Source: a virus
IMG/VR virus record: IMGVR_UViG_3300008117_000584
Span: 1-27,183 of that record
DNA: 27,183 bases
Reading direction: 5' to 3' (one strand)
Shown here: piece by piece, positions 19,387-27,183 of the stretch
How positions within the stretch are numbered: the stretch's first letter is position 1
How the letters are laid out: every line of letters begins with the position of its first letter
Position numbers and translations under genes: made by a program
Notes under the pieces: model-generated
What the model saw: only the letters and a program-made list of their open reading frames with translations
Told to the model about the DNA's origin: nothing
The model's database searches: none

Positions 19387-21417
19387 TCAGCCTATCCTAC
19401 TTAAGTCTTCTACTTTTTGCCTTACTTCCTGTTGACTTGCCACATCACCCGCAAGCACATATGCACGTGGTGTTACCTGTTCAGGTCTATCGGCTATGTT
19501 TAATCCTGCAAGTGGATTGAATTGTGGTACAGTTACACCACCTTCCCCTCCACCTAATGATGGTGGCGCAGTTTCAGTATTGCCACCTCCACCACCTCCA
19601 CCTTGGAATTGCTGTTGTGAAATGGTTGCGACGTTTGCAATACCGGCAGCAATGGCAGCAGCTGCAGCAATAAATGGTTGCGCAGGAAAAAGTACCGTTG
19701 AAGGATTAGCGGCTGCACTGGCAAATATGGCATTAGCACCCTTATACGTATCAACTGTTGCCTGTGCTATACTTACAGCCTTTTGTACTTTAAATGCCGC
19801 CTTTGCTCGTTTTTCATCACCCTTGGCAAATGCACCTACAAGTTGATTAATAGCACCTAATGCCTGTGAAGCAGATGCAAGTTTAGCATCCTGCACTGCA
19901 AATTCATTTGCCTTACGTTTAGCAGCAGCATCCTGTTCAATTTGCGTAACTGCATCAGCATTCTGCTGTGCAATTTCCTTGAGTAATGTAGCATCACCAT
20001 TTGCAGCATCGCGTAGTTTGGCATACTTAGCATCTGCTAAAGCAATTTCCTTTTCTGCGCCTTCCTCCATCAACGATATGCGCAAATCTTCAGCATCACG
20101 TTGTGCCTTGATTTCAGCATTAAAATCAGTTAATTTGGTCTTTGTTGATTCAATTGGTTTGGCTGCATCCTTGCGTATCTGTTCGCTAATCTTGGCTAAT
20201 TGTTCAGCATTCTTTATACGTATATCAACTATTTGCTGTGCAAGTTTTTGTTCGGCGGCTAATTCTTCGTCACGAGTTTTTTGACGATCATCAGCAGCCT
20301 TTTGATTCATTTGTTTTATCGATAACTGAAAACCTGCCTGTGTATTCTCTAAACCTTGCAGCACCTTCTTCGCCTCTTCAATAGACTTATCACCTTCTTT
20401 GGCTACTTCTTCCGGGTCAAATAGTAAACCAGTAATAGATTCATTTAAGTTTTCACGTAGGCTACCAATACTTGCAAAAGTCTCATCACTAATTACACCT
20501 ACCTTATTCAATCCAAGTATGATGTAATCTACTGCACCAAGTAATAACTGAATCGGTGCGGTAAGGAACTGCAGAATACCCTTTGTTATATCAGCATTGC
20601 GCTTTGCTGCATCAATCTGCTGCTGTCTTTGGATTTCCAGTGTGGCAATAACCGCCTTTTGGTCAATGATAGCTTGTTGCGCTGCTGCAATTTTTAGATT
20701 TAATATTTCCCTTTCGCTTTTACCGGCTAACTTCAATATGTTTTCCTGCGAGCTAATTGCATCCAGTTGTTCCTTTGATGCCTTTGCACTTTCTTGCTGT
20801 GTTGCTAACCTTTCCTGTTCAGCACTACTAATACCATCCACAAGAGCAAGTAACTCCTCACTATATGCAATGGCACCAGCAATGGCTGCACCAACCAAAA
20901 AGATAGGATTGGTAAGTAATGCCTTACCAACAGAAACAAATGCACTACCAATACTCTTAACTCCATTAGCAATATCACCCGGCTTAATCTGTCCGATATT
21001 CACCGCAAGCTGCTTTGCTCCTTCAGCTGCACCTGTAAAGTCAAGACTGGCAATACGTGATGTGACAAGTCCTAATGATCCACCAACACGCTCAAACGCA
21101 CCACCCGCTTGTGTACCTACTGCCTGCGCTGCATCTTGAATTCTATCTTTCAACTCACCCGCAGCAGCAGCAAGTTCACGATACTTTGCGCTATCAGGGT
21201 CAGTAGCTGCAAGCTGTGCCTGTAATTCACGCAGCTGTGCCTTGAGTGACTTGCTCGATGCTGTTACACTTTGCTCCGCTGCTGATACGTTTTCAAACGA
21301 TTGCGCAGTATTGTCAACAGCCGTTGAAGTAGCATTGATTTGAGTGTTTAACTCTTTAAGATTCTGCTCACTTTCGGTAGTATCAATTACAAAACTCCTT
21401 ACAATAGGCTCTGCCAT
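19387..21417 (-). CDS. Tail tape measure protein
   Basis: A 676-residue protein with long heptad-like coiled coils at the N-terminus (residues about 12-100) and again at about 355-520. Between them are hydrophobic stretches NPIFLVGAAIAGAIAYSEELLALV (about 168-192) and ILQFLTAPIQLLLGAVDYIILGL. A Gly-rich linker with seven consecutive Gly precedes the C-terminal part. Alternating coils and membrane-active segments are the tape measure plan: it sets tail length and enters the cell envelope during DNA ejection. At 676 residues it predicts a moderately short siphovirus tail. Its start overlaps the stop of the 57-residue gene by one base. Confidence 0.75.
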   Translation of the reverse strand: MAEPIVRSFVIDTTESEQNLKELNTQINATSTAVDNTAQSFENVSAAEQSVTASSKSLKAQLRELQAQLAATDPDSAKYRELAAAAGELKDRIQDAAQAVGTQAGGAFERVGGSLGLVTSRIASLDFTGAAEGAKQLAVNIGQIKPGDIANGVKSIGSAFVSVGKALLTNPIFLVGAAIAGAIAYSEELLALVDGISSAEQERLATQQESAKASKEQLDAISSQENILKLAGKSEREILNLKIAAAQQAIIDQKAVIATLEIQRQQQIDAAKRNADITKGILQFLTAPIQLLLGAVDYIILGLNKVGVISDETFASIGSLRENLNESITGLLFDPEEVAKEGDKSIEEAKKVLQGLENTQAGFQLSIKQMNQKAADDRQKTRDEELAAEQKLAQQIVDIRIKNAEQLAKISEQIRKDAAKPIESTKTKLTDFNAEIKAQRDAEDLRISLMEEGAEKEIALADAKYAKLRDAANGDATLLKEIAQQNADAVTQIEQDAAAKRKANEFAVQDAKLASASQALGAINQLVGAFAKGDEKRAKAAFKVQKAVSIAQATVDTYKGANAIFASAAANPSTVLFPAQPFIAAAAAIAAGIANVATISQQQFQGGGGGGGNTETAPPSLGGGEGGVTVPQFNPLAGLNIADRPEQVTPRAYVLAGDVASQQEVRQKVEDLSRIG

Positions 21418-21590
21418 TAGTAGATAAGATTATAGATTAAATAGATCATTCCAAAAAGTAACATGATACGCCACATGTACAAAGTAACAAACCACATTAC
21501 ACGCTGCCATTTGCGAAGTTGAAAGTTATACTTACTACTTGCCTTGATACCCAGCTGTAAATAGCGCATTGAATTCTTGATAGTGTCCAT
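21417..21590 (-). CDS. Small membrane protein before the tape measure gene
   Basis: A 57-residue protein with a basic N-terminal half (MDTIKNSMRYLQLGIKASSK, then FQLRKWQR) and a hydrophobic, aromatic second half (VMWFVTLYMW, MLLFGMIYLIYNLIY) that forms one or two membrane segments. It ends in a TAATG overlap with the tape measure start and begins one base after the preceding stop, filling the gap exactly. The tape-measure chaperone position is occupied by this gene, but its membrane character does not fit a chaperone. Confidence 0.55.
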   Translation of the reverse strand: MDTIKNSMRYLQLGIKASSKYNFQLRKWQRVMWFVTLYMWRIMLLFGMIYLIYNLIY

Positions 21591-21591
21591 C

Positions 21592-24500
21592 TTATGTTGT
21601 TTTACTCTGTTGATATTGTATAGATGCTGTTGTGATTAGGTTAGCAGGGAATGTACCACCACCTGTAACATTCAAATATAGTCTATGTTCAGCAGGATTA
21701 GCTGCAACATTTACACCCATTGTAAATGTATATGCAGTATTGTTGATTTGATTGAGAGCAGTTATAGCACTCACTGTTGCCACACCTGCAACCTTACGCA
21801 TAGCAAGCGAGAATTGACCTGTGTAGTAGTTATTACCTGCATCTATAATTGTAACATTCAGCAACACACTCCACACTGTCTCATCAGGTATATTCATATA
21901 CTTACCTGCAATACCTTCAACATAGTACGCAAGGTTAGTGCCCGATGTTAGCCATGAATCTTTGCGATGCAATACAACAACTCCATGCTGTGCCCATCCT
22001 TTCTCAACACTCGTTGTCAATCCGTCTTTATATCCTCCACCAAGATGCACTCCCGGCAAGCTTGTGTAGGTATTTTTTCCAAGCAAGTTGCTGCCTCCTA
22101 CATCCTGCGTCAACTCTAAACGACTACCAACAGCAAGCATGTTTGTATTACCCACTGCAATGGTCACATCAGTACCACTAACAACAGAATCAAGTATTGA
22201 CCTATTCTCAACAGCTGCCTGTGTGGGTCTACTCGCAGGTGATGTAGGATTACCTGATACACCTGTGGATGGTCTTTCAACATTTGGTACAAATGCCCAA
22301 CACACCGCATTTGCTTCGTCCCAATTATAGCCATAACGTTGGCAACAATCCTGCGTAGATGCAACAGGGTCACCATTGCCATCTTCAAAATTTACTTCAC
22401 CATTTACAGATATTGACACAGGTGTAGATGAACAGTCTTCGGTGTTCTCAATTAACTTAATCAACTTCACACTTGTACTCTCATTCATGCCAACCTTGTA
22501 GTCATTAATCTCAAGTATGCGCCACCATGAATCTTGAATCCAAATCTTATCGCTAAACTGAAAAGTCAAAATATCCTTTAGATCAAGAGCAAAGGAAGCT
22601 TCCATTATTCTTGCTTCAGGCGAATACAGCGCATTCATATAAGTGCGCCAATATTGATTGAAAAGATTGTTGTATGGATTTGATACGATGCTATATGCAG
22701 GTATCTCAGGTGCCCAGTTCAAATCTTCATCATCAATATCCGCATTGATTTGGCTGTAATGATTCAGCAGTGACACGCTTGTCAATACAGCAGTAGCTAA
22801 GTTGTCATCATACAGTTGTATGTTAGTACTGCCTGCATCAAATAAACAGCGCATACCGGGTAACTGAAATTGCAATTCACGATTTAAGAAGATAGGCATA
22901 ATCACACCGCTGCCATTGATAGGACCGCATGGTGTTGACTGCGTCACAAGTTGTATCTTTTGGTCACCTATGGCAAAATCACTTGGCTCTGTGTTTGGGT
23001 TAGTAGTGTAACCGACCGCTTCATAATCACCATACACACGATTGACGTTCTTATATTGCACGCTAAGATTATCCTCGCCTGGTGAATAGGTAAATTGAAA
23101 CTTGGCCTTTTGCAAATCAACCGTGCTGCTAATGGTCATGTCTTTGGATGCATCCAACTTACTTGTCCAATCAAGCACATTGCCACTACCTAAATAGCTA
23201 TTCTGCGGCACAACATACACCTTGTTAGGTATTGCCCTATCAGGTACGATAGCGCAGTTGTGCATCTTGATTATATCAGTGACAAAATCAATCTGCTTTG
23301 CATCCGGTGCATTGAAGTTATATATGATGCTTTGACCGTATAAGAACTCTGTTTTGATTACCTCAAACACTGAAGTCTCATATGTACCATCACCTGCAAC
23401 AAGTGTAACCGCAGGTGTGGTGTTATTGCTTTTTATCTTGAACTTAACGACACTACCTGCATCAATACCGATGCGATATGTAAAGTCAACTATTTGATTG
23501 TTGAATACGTTGTAGTTTTCCAAAAACACATCAATACCATCAATCTCCAAGAAGTATGATACGTTGTTTATTTGCCCTGCAACCGTGAACTTATTGCGGA
23601 ATCGGAAGGTGTAGTATCCACCTGAAGGTGTAGTGTAGGCAAATGTGGCTGTATTAAAGTCTCCGTTATTATCAAATATCTCTGTGTTTACACTTACCGT
23701 TGCTGATGACGTAGTAAGAAGCAAGGATGCACTATTGTATGCAGTGAACAAATAGTTATTGAATGAATCAGTACCAATAATGTTTGAACTATTCAACCAA
23801 GGCATGTAGTAGTTGGATAGTGTAGTAAGTAGCGTGCCGCCTACAAGCTCAAAACCTGCATCTTCAAATATCTTTTCAAGTAAATAATCATAACGCAGCG
23901 ATGGAGTAAGGTCTGAAGGCCACACAGGTGTAGCTGCTGTAAGCAATGACCGGCTATTAACTTCACCGCCTTCACTCCATATTTGACCACGATCGCATAA
24001 CGTCCATATGCGTGTTGCATTTGGATTAGTCACATTCTGATACGATACTACTTCATCAAGATTAGTTAGGTCGGTTATATCCTTAAGTTTCTTCTCGCCT
24101 ATGTTGCGTACTAAATCAGGTGTTTCAGCATAAAATGCCAACTCCACTTCGTTTATGCGATTAGATTGACGATACACTTTGCGCACACGTACATAACCTG
24201 TGGCAATGGGTAATGTATCAACTCTGATTTCAGCATTCAGTTTGTAGTGAAAATAATTAGCAGTGCCTGCTGTTACATTAACATCAAACAATGCACCCAG
24301 TGCAAGCTGATTATTCTCCGAAAATGGCACTCTGAATTCACGGCTAAACGCACCCTGTGCTGTAAAGTTAGATAGGTCTTGAAACTTCCAATTTTGGCTG
24401 ATGCTTTCATTCTCGTACAAATCAATATACGATTGAGTGAATGTATCCACCAACGTGTCAATGTAGATGTCTTGACTTACTGGAGTTGGTGATATATTAG

Positions 24501-24682
24501 AATAGTCAAGATATGCATCAAAGGTTATATCACCTGTATTAGGGTCAAACGCAACAACAGTAGATGTAGTAACTAAACCACCATTAGGACCTGTGATGAT
24601 AGTACCAATGGTAATAAGGTTAGCAGGATGTGCTATAACCCGTACTGCCTGCAGTAACTATTAATTGTACTTCTCCGTTCAT
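21592..24682 (-). CDS. Large tail protein (baseplate/tail tip), frame broken near start
   Basis: The main frame (24657-21592) encodes over 1000 residues but has no good start. A proper ATG at 24682, two bases after the upstream stop, reads MNGEVQLIVTAGSTGYSTSC and then stops at 24622-24620. The other frame takes over with RVIAHPANLITIGTIITGPN...DIYIDTLVDTFTQSYIDLYE. A single +1 shift between 24657 and 24622 restores one protein of about 1029 residues. The conserved-looking body (SREFRVPFSENNQLALGALFDV; beta-rich; C-terminal SILDSVVSGTDVTIAVGNTNML) resembles large tail-tip proteins of Bacteroidota siphoviruses. The annotated span joins both frames. It lies between another tail protein and the tape measure gene. 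Confidence 0.65.
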
Positions 24683-24683
24683 A

Positions 24684-25976
24684 TTATGTCCAGTATTGGT
24701 TTGACATTCTTACACGCAGTGTCAAATTATATAACTTGCCATCACGTGTTTTCTTTTCTGTGTAGGTTGTATCATCTATGTTGACAGGTATTGCAATAGC
24801 CTTACCTGCATCGGTGCTTAACCATGTAACCTGATTACTTGCAAGCAATGAACGCAAAAAGATAAACTCATTCTCTGTGATGTAGTCACTATTGACCTGC
24901 AGCACCTGCTCCACTAAGTTCCTTCTATCTTGCAAACCCCTATCATTTGCACTGAATACAGATGTTGTACCATTGAATAACACTTTGCGGTATTTCTTGC
25001 GATCTATCTCATCTGTAATTTCAGACTTTTTAGTAAAGTTAAAATAGTCCCAACCACCACGAGAATTAACCCATCCAAGACGTATCTTATCATTGAGGCA
25101 ATCTGATTGACCATATTTGCCAACGTTGTAAAAAGTGTATGCAATACTCTTTTGTGATGCACCCGCAAACACCGTCACTTTATAAGCACGCCAATTTGGA
25201 AATAGTGATGGTTTCACTGTTAATCCTACCCAGTCATTAAGGTTAGCAGGATAGACAGGCAAAGCTTCAATATCATAACCATTCAGTGTTACGTCCTGTG
25301 ATGTAGGAGCACCAACACTTGAAAAGATAGTGATGTTGATTTTAGTAACTACGTTGTTGCTTAGATACGTACTATTGCCCGGTATGCAAAGCAAACCATA
25401 GTCCGATTCATATGCAGGTATCCATGTGTTGTTTGGTGTTGTTGGTCCTGCACCAAGATTCCACGATGCTGCAAGATACCACGGATGCGTATCTGTCTTT
25501 CTATCGCTCATGGCATAGTAGGTATTGCCTATCAATGACTGCCCTACCTTTTGACCACCTGTCTCTACATTTGGCTTATATCCATCAATCACTTGAAAGT
25601 ATCCATTAATGGCTATCATACCCTCACCCGCAACTGCACTACCTTCTGCTTCTGTTAGCACACCACCAACTAACCACCACTCACTAACTGAAAATGTTAT
25701 TGTGCGCTTGCTTAAATCATCTTCTGTATCTGTGGTGCTAAAGTGCCAACTCAATGGCTCATAGTTGCGCATATCTTCAAGCAATGGAGCAAGGTCAAAA
25801 TACAAATTATCATCTGGTGCAGCAGGTATGTAGAAGTTGTACGTAGTTGCATCTATCGTAACCTCCACACCATAGCGGAATCCTGTCTGTGCTGTTTCAG
25901 TACTGGATGCTATTACCATTAATTTTTGACCACGTAACGCCCATTTGTAGGGCTGGTCTAAAAGTGTTACTGCCAT
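24684..25976 (-). CDS. Tail structural protein, possible distal tail/baseplate component
   Basis: A 430-residue protein, beta-rich and without signal peptide (opens MAVTLLDQPYKWALRGQKLM, later TFSVSEWWLVGG, SQKSIAYTFYNVGKYGQSDCLNDKIRLGWVNSRGGWDYFNFTKK). The KIRLGWVNSRGGWDYFNF stretch and the terminal LYNLTLRVRMSNQYW recur in tail proteins encoded before the large tail-tip protein in Bacteroidota phages. Coupling is tight: it shares a base with the gp10-like gene's stop, and its own stop is one base from the next ATG. A distal tail role is inferred from order only. Confidence 0.55.
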   Translation of the reverse strand: MAVTLLDQPYKWALRGQKLMVIASSTETAQTGFRYGVEVTIDATTYNFYIPAAPDDNLYFDLAPLLEDMRNYEPLSWHFSTTDTEDDLSKRTITFSVSEWWLVGGVLTEAEGSAVAGEGMIAINGYFQVIDGYKPNVETGGQKVGQSLIGNTYYAMSDRKTDTHPWYLAASWNLGAGPTTPNNTWIPAYESDYGLLCIPGNSTYLSNNVVTKINITIFSSVGAPTSQDVTLNGYDIEALPVYPANLNDWVGLTVKPSLFPNWRAYKVTVFAGASQKSIAYTFYNVGKYGQSDCLNDKIRLGWVNSRGGWDYFNFTKKSEITDEIDRKKYRKVLFNGTTSVFSANDRGLQDRRNLVEQVLQVNSDYITENEFIFLRSLLASNQVTWLSTDAGKAIAIPVNIDDTTYTEKKTRDGKLYNLTLRVRMSNQYWT

Positions 25977-26521
25977 TATTTTTTTCTTAGTCGTTTGTTC
26001 AACAATAAACGTGTTTCAATATCCTTTGAATACATCTGCATCAACTTTTCTTTGTACTCGTCCCATGTGTCTTCTATTGCCTCGCGGTAATAGTGTATTC
26101 CTTCTATTCCATTTTCACCGATGCTCCTTGCAATAGCAAAGGCTGCACTCTTGATGTTGCTTTCTGTTGACTTGATAAACTCGCCTTGCCTGTTGCGTAA
26201 CTTTATAGGCTTGATGCGTAACCAATTCTCAATAGCCTTAACAGGTGGCCGCTTTGTTGGATCACCCGGATAAGGTTTGCGTCCCCACTCAATCACATCT
26301 GCATATTGACCTGCTGCATCATTGTCTACTGTGAAGTCAAGTGTAGGCTTGCGGTATCGTATGCGTAGTTTGTAGGTAAGTGAGTTAATCAATGTGCCTG
26401 ATGCAACACGATTGACCACCTTACCACGCACCCTGCGTTTGATGCGCAGGTTTGATTTTGCACGCTCCACTACTGCAGCTGCATATTCCTCAAGTGCTAT
26501 TTTAAAAGCATCATCCGCCAT
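25976..26521 (-). CDS. HK97 gp10-like tail completion/neck protein
   Basis: A 181-residue basic protein with the gp10 plan: an N-terminal helix (ALEEYAAAVVERAKSNLRIK), ASGTLINSLTYKLRIRYRKPTLDFTV, YADVIEWGRKPYPGDPTKRPPVKAIENWL (the 'E.G....P.RP.l' hallmark) and a C-terminal helix. It would cap the tail or neck before joining head to tail. It is coupled to genes on both sides by one-base overlaps. Confidence 0.7.
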   Translation of the reverse strand: MADDAFKIALEEYAAAVVERAKSNLRIKRRVRGKVVNRVASGTLINSLTYKLRIRYRKPTLDFTVDNDAAGQYADVIEWGRKPYPGDPTKRPPVKAIENWLRIKPIKLRNRQGEFIKSTESNIKSAAFAIARSIGENGIEGIHYYREAIEDTWDEYKEKLMQMYSKDIETRLLLNKRLRKK

Positions 26522-27183
26522 TATACTACTTCTTCAAATTCAACTATTGCACCTGTCAATGCGGTCAATGCACCTGATACACTTGAACGCATACGCATGG
26601 CAACGGTGCCATTTGCACTGCAGCGTATAACACCATCAGATGTAGCACATCCATTCACACCTGTTACCAGTGTTCCAGTGTCGTATCCTGTTTGGTTGTT
26701 TACAAAGTTGGTAGTACCGGTTGCTGCTGCTGTAAAGCGGTAGCGTGTCATGGTCAGTGTAGGACCACTAACCGCAAAATTGATAGTACCGGATGTGACC
26801 GTATAAGGAATAGTTGCACGCCACTTATATGTTTTGTTTGCTGTTACTGCAAAGGTTAACCCTGTTACATCCTGCCATGCTGTACCACTTGTTGCTACAT
26901 CACCTGATAAGAAGGCAGTGCCTAATCCTAAATCAGTCTTTAATGATGCAAGTGACAATGCGCTTATTGTATTATCTGCATTAATGCGCAAATAACGAAT
27001 AGCACTTGGATTTGGTAGTGTAGCAAGATTAGTTCCTACTGTTGTTAGTCCTATGCTATCCTGCTTACCATTGAATGTTGACCAATCAGCACTGCTCAAT
27101 GCACCGCGATTTGCTGCGCTTGCAGTGGGCAGGTTAAATGTATGCGTACTGCCTGCGCTGTTAATAGCAAAGTCAGTACCTGT
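26521..27183 (-). CDS. Tail fibre/receptor-binding-like protein, 5' end outside window
   Basis: The last 220 residues of a protein whose frame is still open at the right edge, so the start is missing; the TTG at 27099 is not a real start. It contains THTFNLPTASAANRGALSSADWSTFNGKQ, a collar/fibre repeat very common in phage tail fibres and usually present in several copies. After it comes a Thr/Gly/Ala-rich beta region (TYKWRATIPYTVTSGTINFA, TMTRYRFTAAATGTTNFVN, VAMRMRSSVSGALTALTGAIVEFEE) that looks like a trimerising C-terminal knob. Confidence 0.6.
   Translation of the reverse strand, partial: TGTDFAINSAGSTHTFNLPTASAANRGALSSADWSTFNGKQDSIGLTTVGTNLATLPNPSAIRYLRINADNTISALSLASLKTDLGLGTAFLSGDVATSGTAWQDVTGLTFAVTANKTYKWRATIPYTVTSGTINFAVSGPTLTMTRYRFTAAATGTTNFVNNQTGYDTGTLVTGVNGCATSDGVIRCSANGTVAMRMRSSVSGALTALTGAIVEFEEVV

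Noticed and set aside
19496-19846. Rightward open frames opposite the tape measure gene, here and at 20597-21139
   Set aside because: Low-complexity Ala/Ser/Pro translations with no motifs, mirroring the codons of the real leftward gene.

Overview
The window reads as a tailed-phage genome segment or prophage, most likely infecting a Bacteroidota host. It carries a near-complete virion set: terminase large subunit, portal, HK97-like capsid, scaffold, XkdF-like protease, tape measure and tail-tip proteins, plus a lysis set, a recombination pair and a replication initiator. The host call rests on promoter-like TTG...TAnnTTTG sequences, A-rich rather than Shine-Dalgarno-rich start sites, signal peptides ending in FAQ, and several protein types typical of Bacteroidota phages. 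I see no integrase, no tRNA and no bacterial housekeeping gene. TGA, TAA and TAG all behave as stops. LAYOUT. Bases 1-8955 are a rightward, tightly overlapping block: a helicase-methyltransferase fusion (118-2337), a small unknown gene, a replication initiator with an iteron-like array (2664-3473), a DUF6633-like protein, three small proteins (one with an SSB-like tail) and the terminase large subunit (4627-5925). A regulatory gap with palindromes and a promoter (5926-6126) follows, then two tiny genes, a putative single-strand annealing protein and YqaJ-like exonuclease, and a run of small overlapping genes. Bases 8986-27183 are leftward. In order of transcription from the right edge they hold a tail-fibre-like fragment, HK97-gp10-like protein, two large tail proteins, a small membrane protein, tape measure, protease, a 355-residue structural protein, scaffold, capsid, putative tail tube, a small head protein, portal, DUF6712-like protein, a small basic protein, a lysis cassette, a metallophosphoesterase lacking part of its active site, and a tiny HExxH protein. 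One 44-residue ribbon-helix-helix gene (17392-17526) points rightward inside the leftward block, with its own promoter, possible operator and terminator. HOW IT WORKS TOGETHER. The rightward block supplies replication, recombination, DNA modification and packaging; the leftward block supplies virion and lysis. The large terminase subunit lies far from the portal and on the other strand, and tail genes are transcribed ahead of head genes. MOST INTERESTING. Two diverged copies of one structured RNA element (7-98 and 2351-2440) sit just upstream of the start codons at 118 and 2453. Each can form an H-type pseudoknot with an inner hairpin. The loops are conserved in sequence, while the stems differ with compensatory changes. 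This looks like a cis-acting regulatory RNA, possibly a riboswitch-type leader, that I cannot match to a known class. Also notable are an in-frame deletion of metal-binding motifs I and II in the phosphoesterase, a +1 frame break at the start of the largest tail gene, and an internal ribosome-binding site splitting the portal gene.
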